Assembly (NCBI GenBank): GCA_020025075.1
Contig: JAHHSR010000005.1
Location: 1-51,314 of the forward strand
Direction: 5' to 3'
From: Pectinatus sp.
Lineage (GTDB): Bacteria; Bacillota; Negativicutes; Selenomonadales; Selenomonadaceae
DNA length: 51,314 bases
Positions 51,291 to 51,314 of this stretch are shown here, one piece after another (position 1 is the first letter of the stretch; each line of letters opens with the position of its first letter). A program made the position numbers and the translations under genes. Under the pieces are notes generated by a model, which did no database searches, was not told the origin of the DNA, and saw only the letters and a list, made by a program, of their open reading frames with translations.

Positions 51291-51314
51291 CTTGTAAGTC
51301 GGAAAAACATAGGT

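Noticed and set aside
1..51314. tRNA genes, rRNA genes and CRISPR arrays
   Set aside because: No cloverleaf with T-loop consensus, no rRNA blocks and no regularly spaced direct repeats were seen by reading; a tRNAscan and repeat search would be needed to exclude them fully.

Overview
The window reads as a chromosomal segment of a diderm Firmicute, most likely a Negativicutes bacterium (Selenomonadales/Veillonellales-like). The Firmicute signature is the block ylxM-ffh-rpsP-khpA-ylqD-rimM-trmD-rplS-lepB-rbgA-rnhB and the CIRCE-controlled hrcA-grpE-dnaK-dnaJ operon. The outer-membrane signature is a complete exbB-exbD-tonB operon. Shine-Dalgarno sites are strong (AAAGGAGGTGAT-like), TTG starts are frequent, and no tRNA, rRNA or CRISPR array was seen. 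The assignment is inferred from gene content only.

Layout. 1-2.8 kb: yebC, ruvC, ruvA (no ruvB follows) and a SpoU-type methyltransferase. 2.8-5.5 kb, minus strand: a 5-oxoproline module of pcp with two membrane transporter subunits (DUF979, DUF969); the DUF969 gene is split by about 424 bases with the conserved elements of a group I intron. 5.7-6.1 kb: rnpB. 6.2-9.2 kb: yqeK, an LCP protein, rsfS and an S1-domain cvfB. 9.2-10.4 kb: a structured, promoter-bearing leader RNA followed by cheV. 10.6-17.4 kb: an ACT protein, cca, the translation/secretion operon and lepB. 17.7-20.3 kb: a Crp/Fnr regulator, a DUF488 protein and pepT. 20.7-27.9 kb: rbgA, rnhB (frameshifted at an A11 tract), a FliK-like and an FlhB-tail-like protein, yraN, ubiX, comM and aroE. 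27.9-35.8 kb: a type IV pilus/ComG-like operon. 35.9-39.1 kb: a diguanylate cyclase and a GGDEF-EAL phosphodiesterase. 39.2-41.4 kb, minus strand: exbB-exbD-tonB under a cobalamin riboswitch. 41.5-42 kb: a YbjN-like gene with no canonical start codon. 42-47 kb, minus strand: the heat-shock operon. 47.1-50 kb: a PLD-helicase-DUF3427 protein. 50-51.2 kb, minus strand: an exported alginate-lyase-family protein. The right edge carries an IS200/IS605-like hairpin.

How the parts fit. Most of the window is housekeeping (ribosome maturation, protein export, recombination, chaperones). The pilus operon, cheV and the two c-di-GMP enzymes form a surface-behaviour group. The exbBD-tonB operon is wired to vitamin B12 sensing, which implies TonB-dependent corrinoid uptake at an outer membrane. 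The most unusual features are the putative group I intron inside a metabolic transporter gene, the switch-like RNA ahead of cheV, the A11 frameshift in rnhB, and at least one gene that can only start at AUA or AUU.
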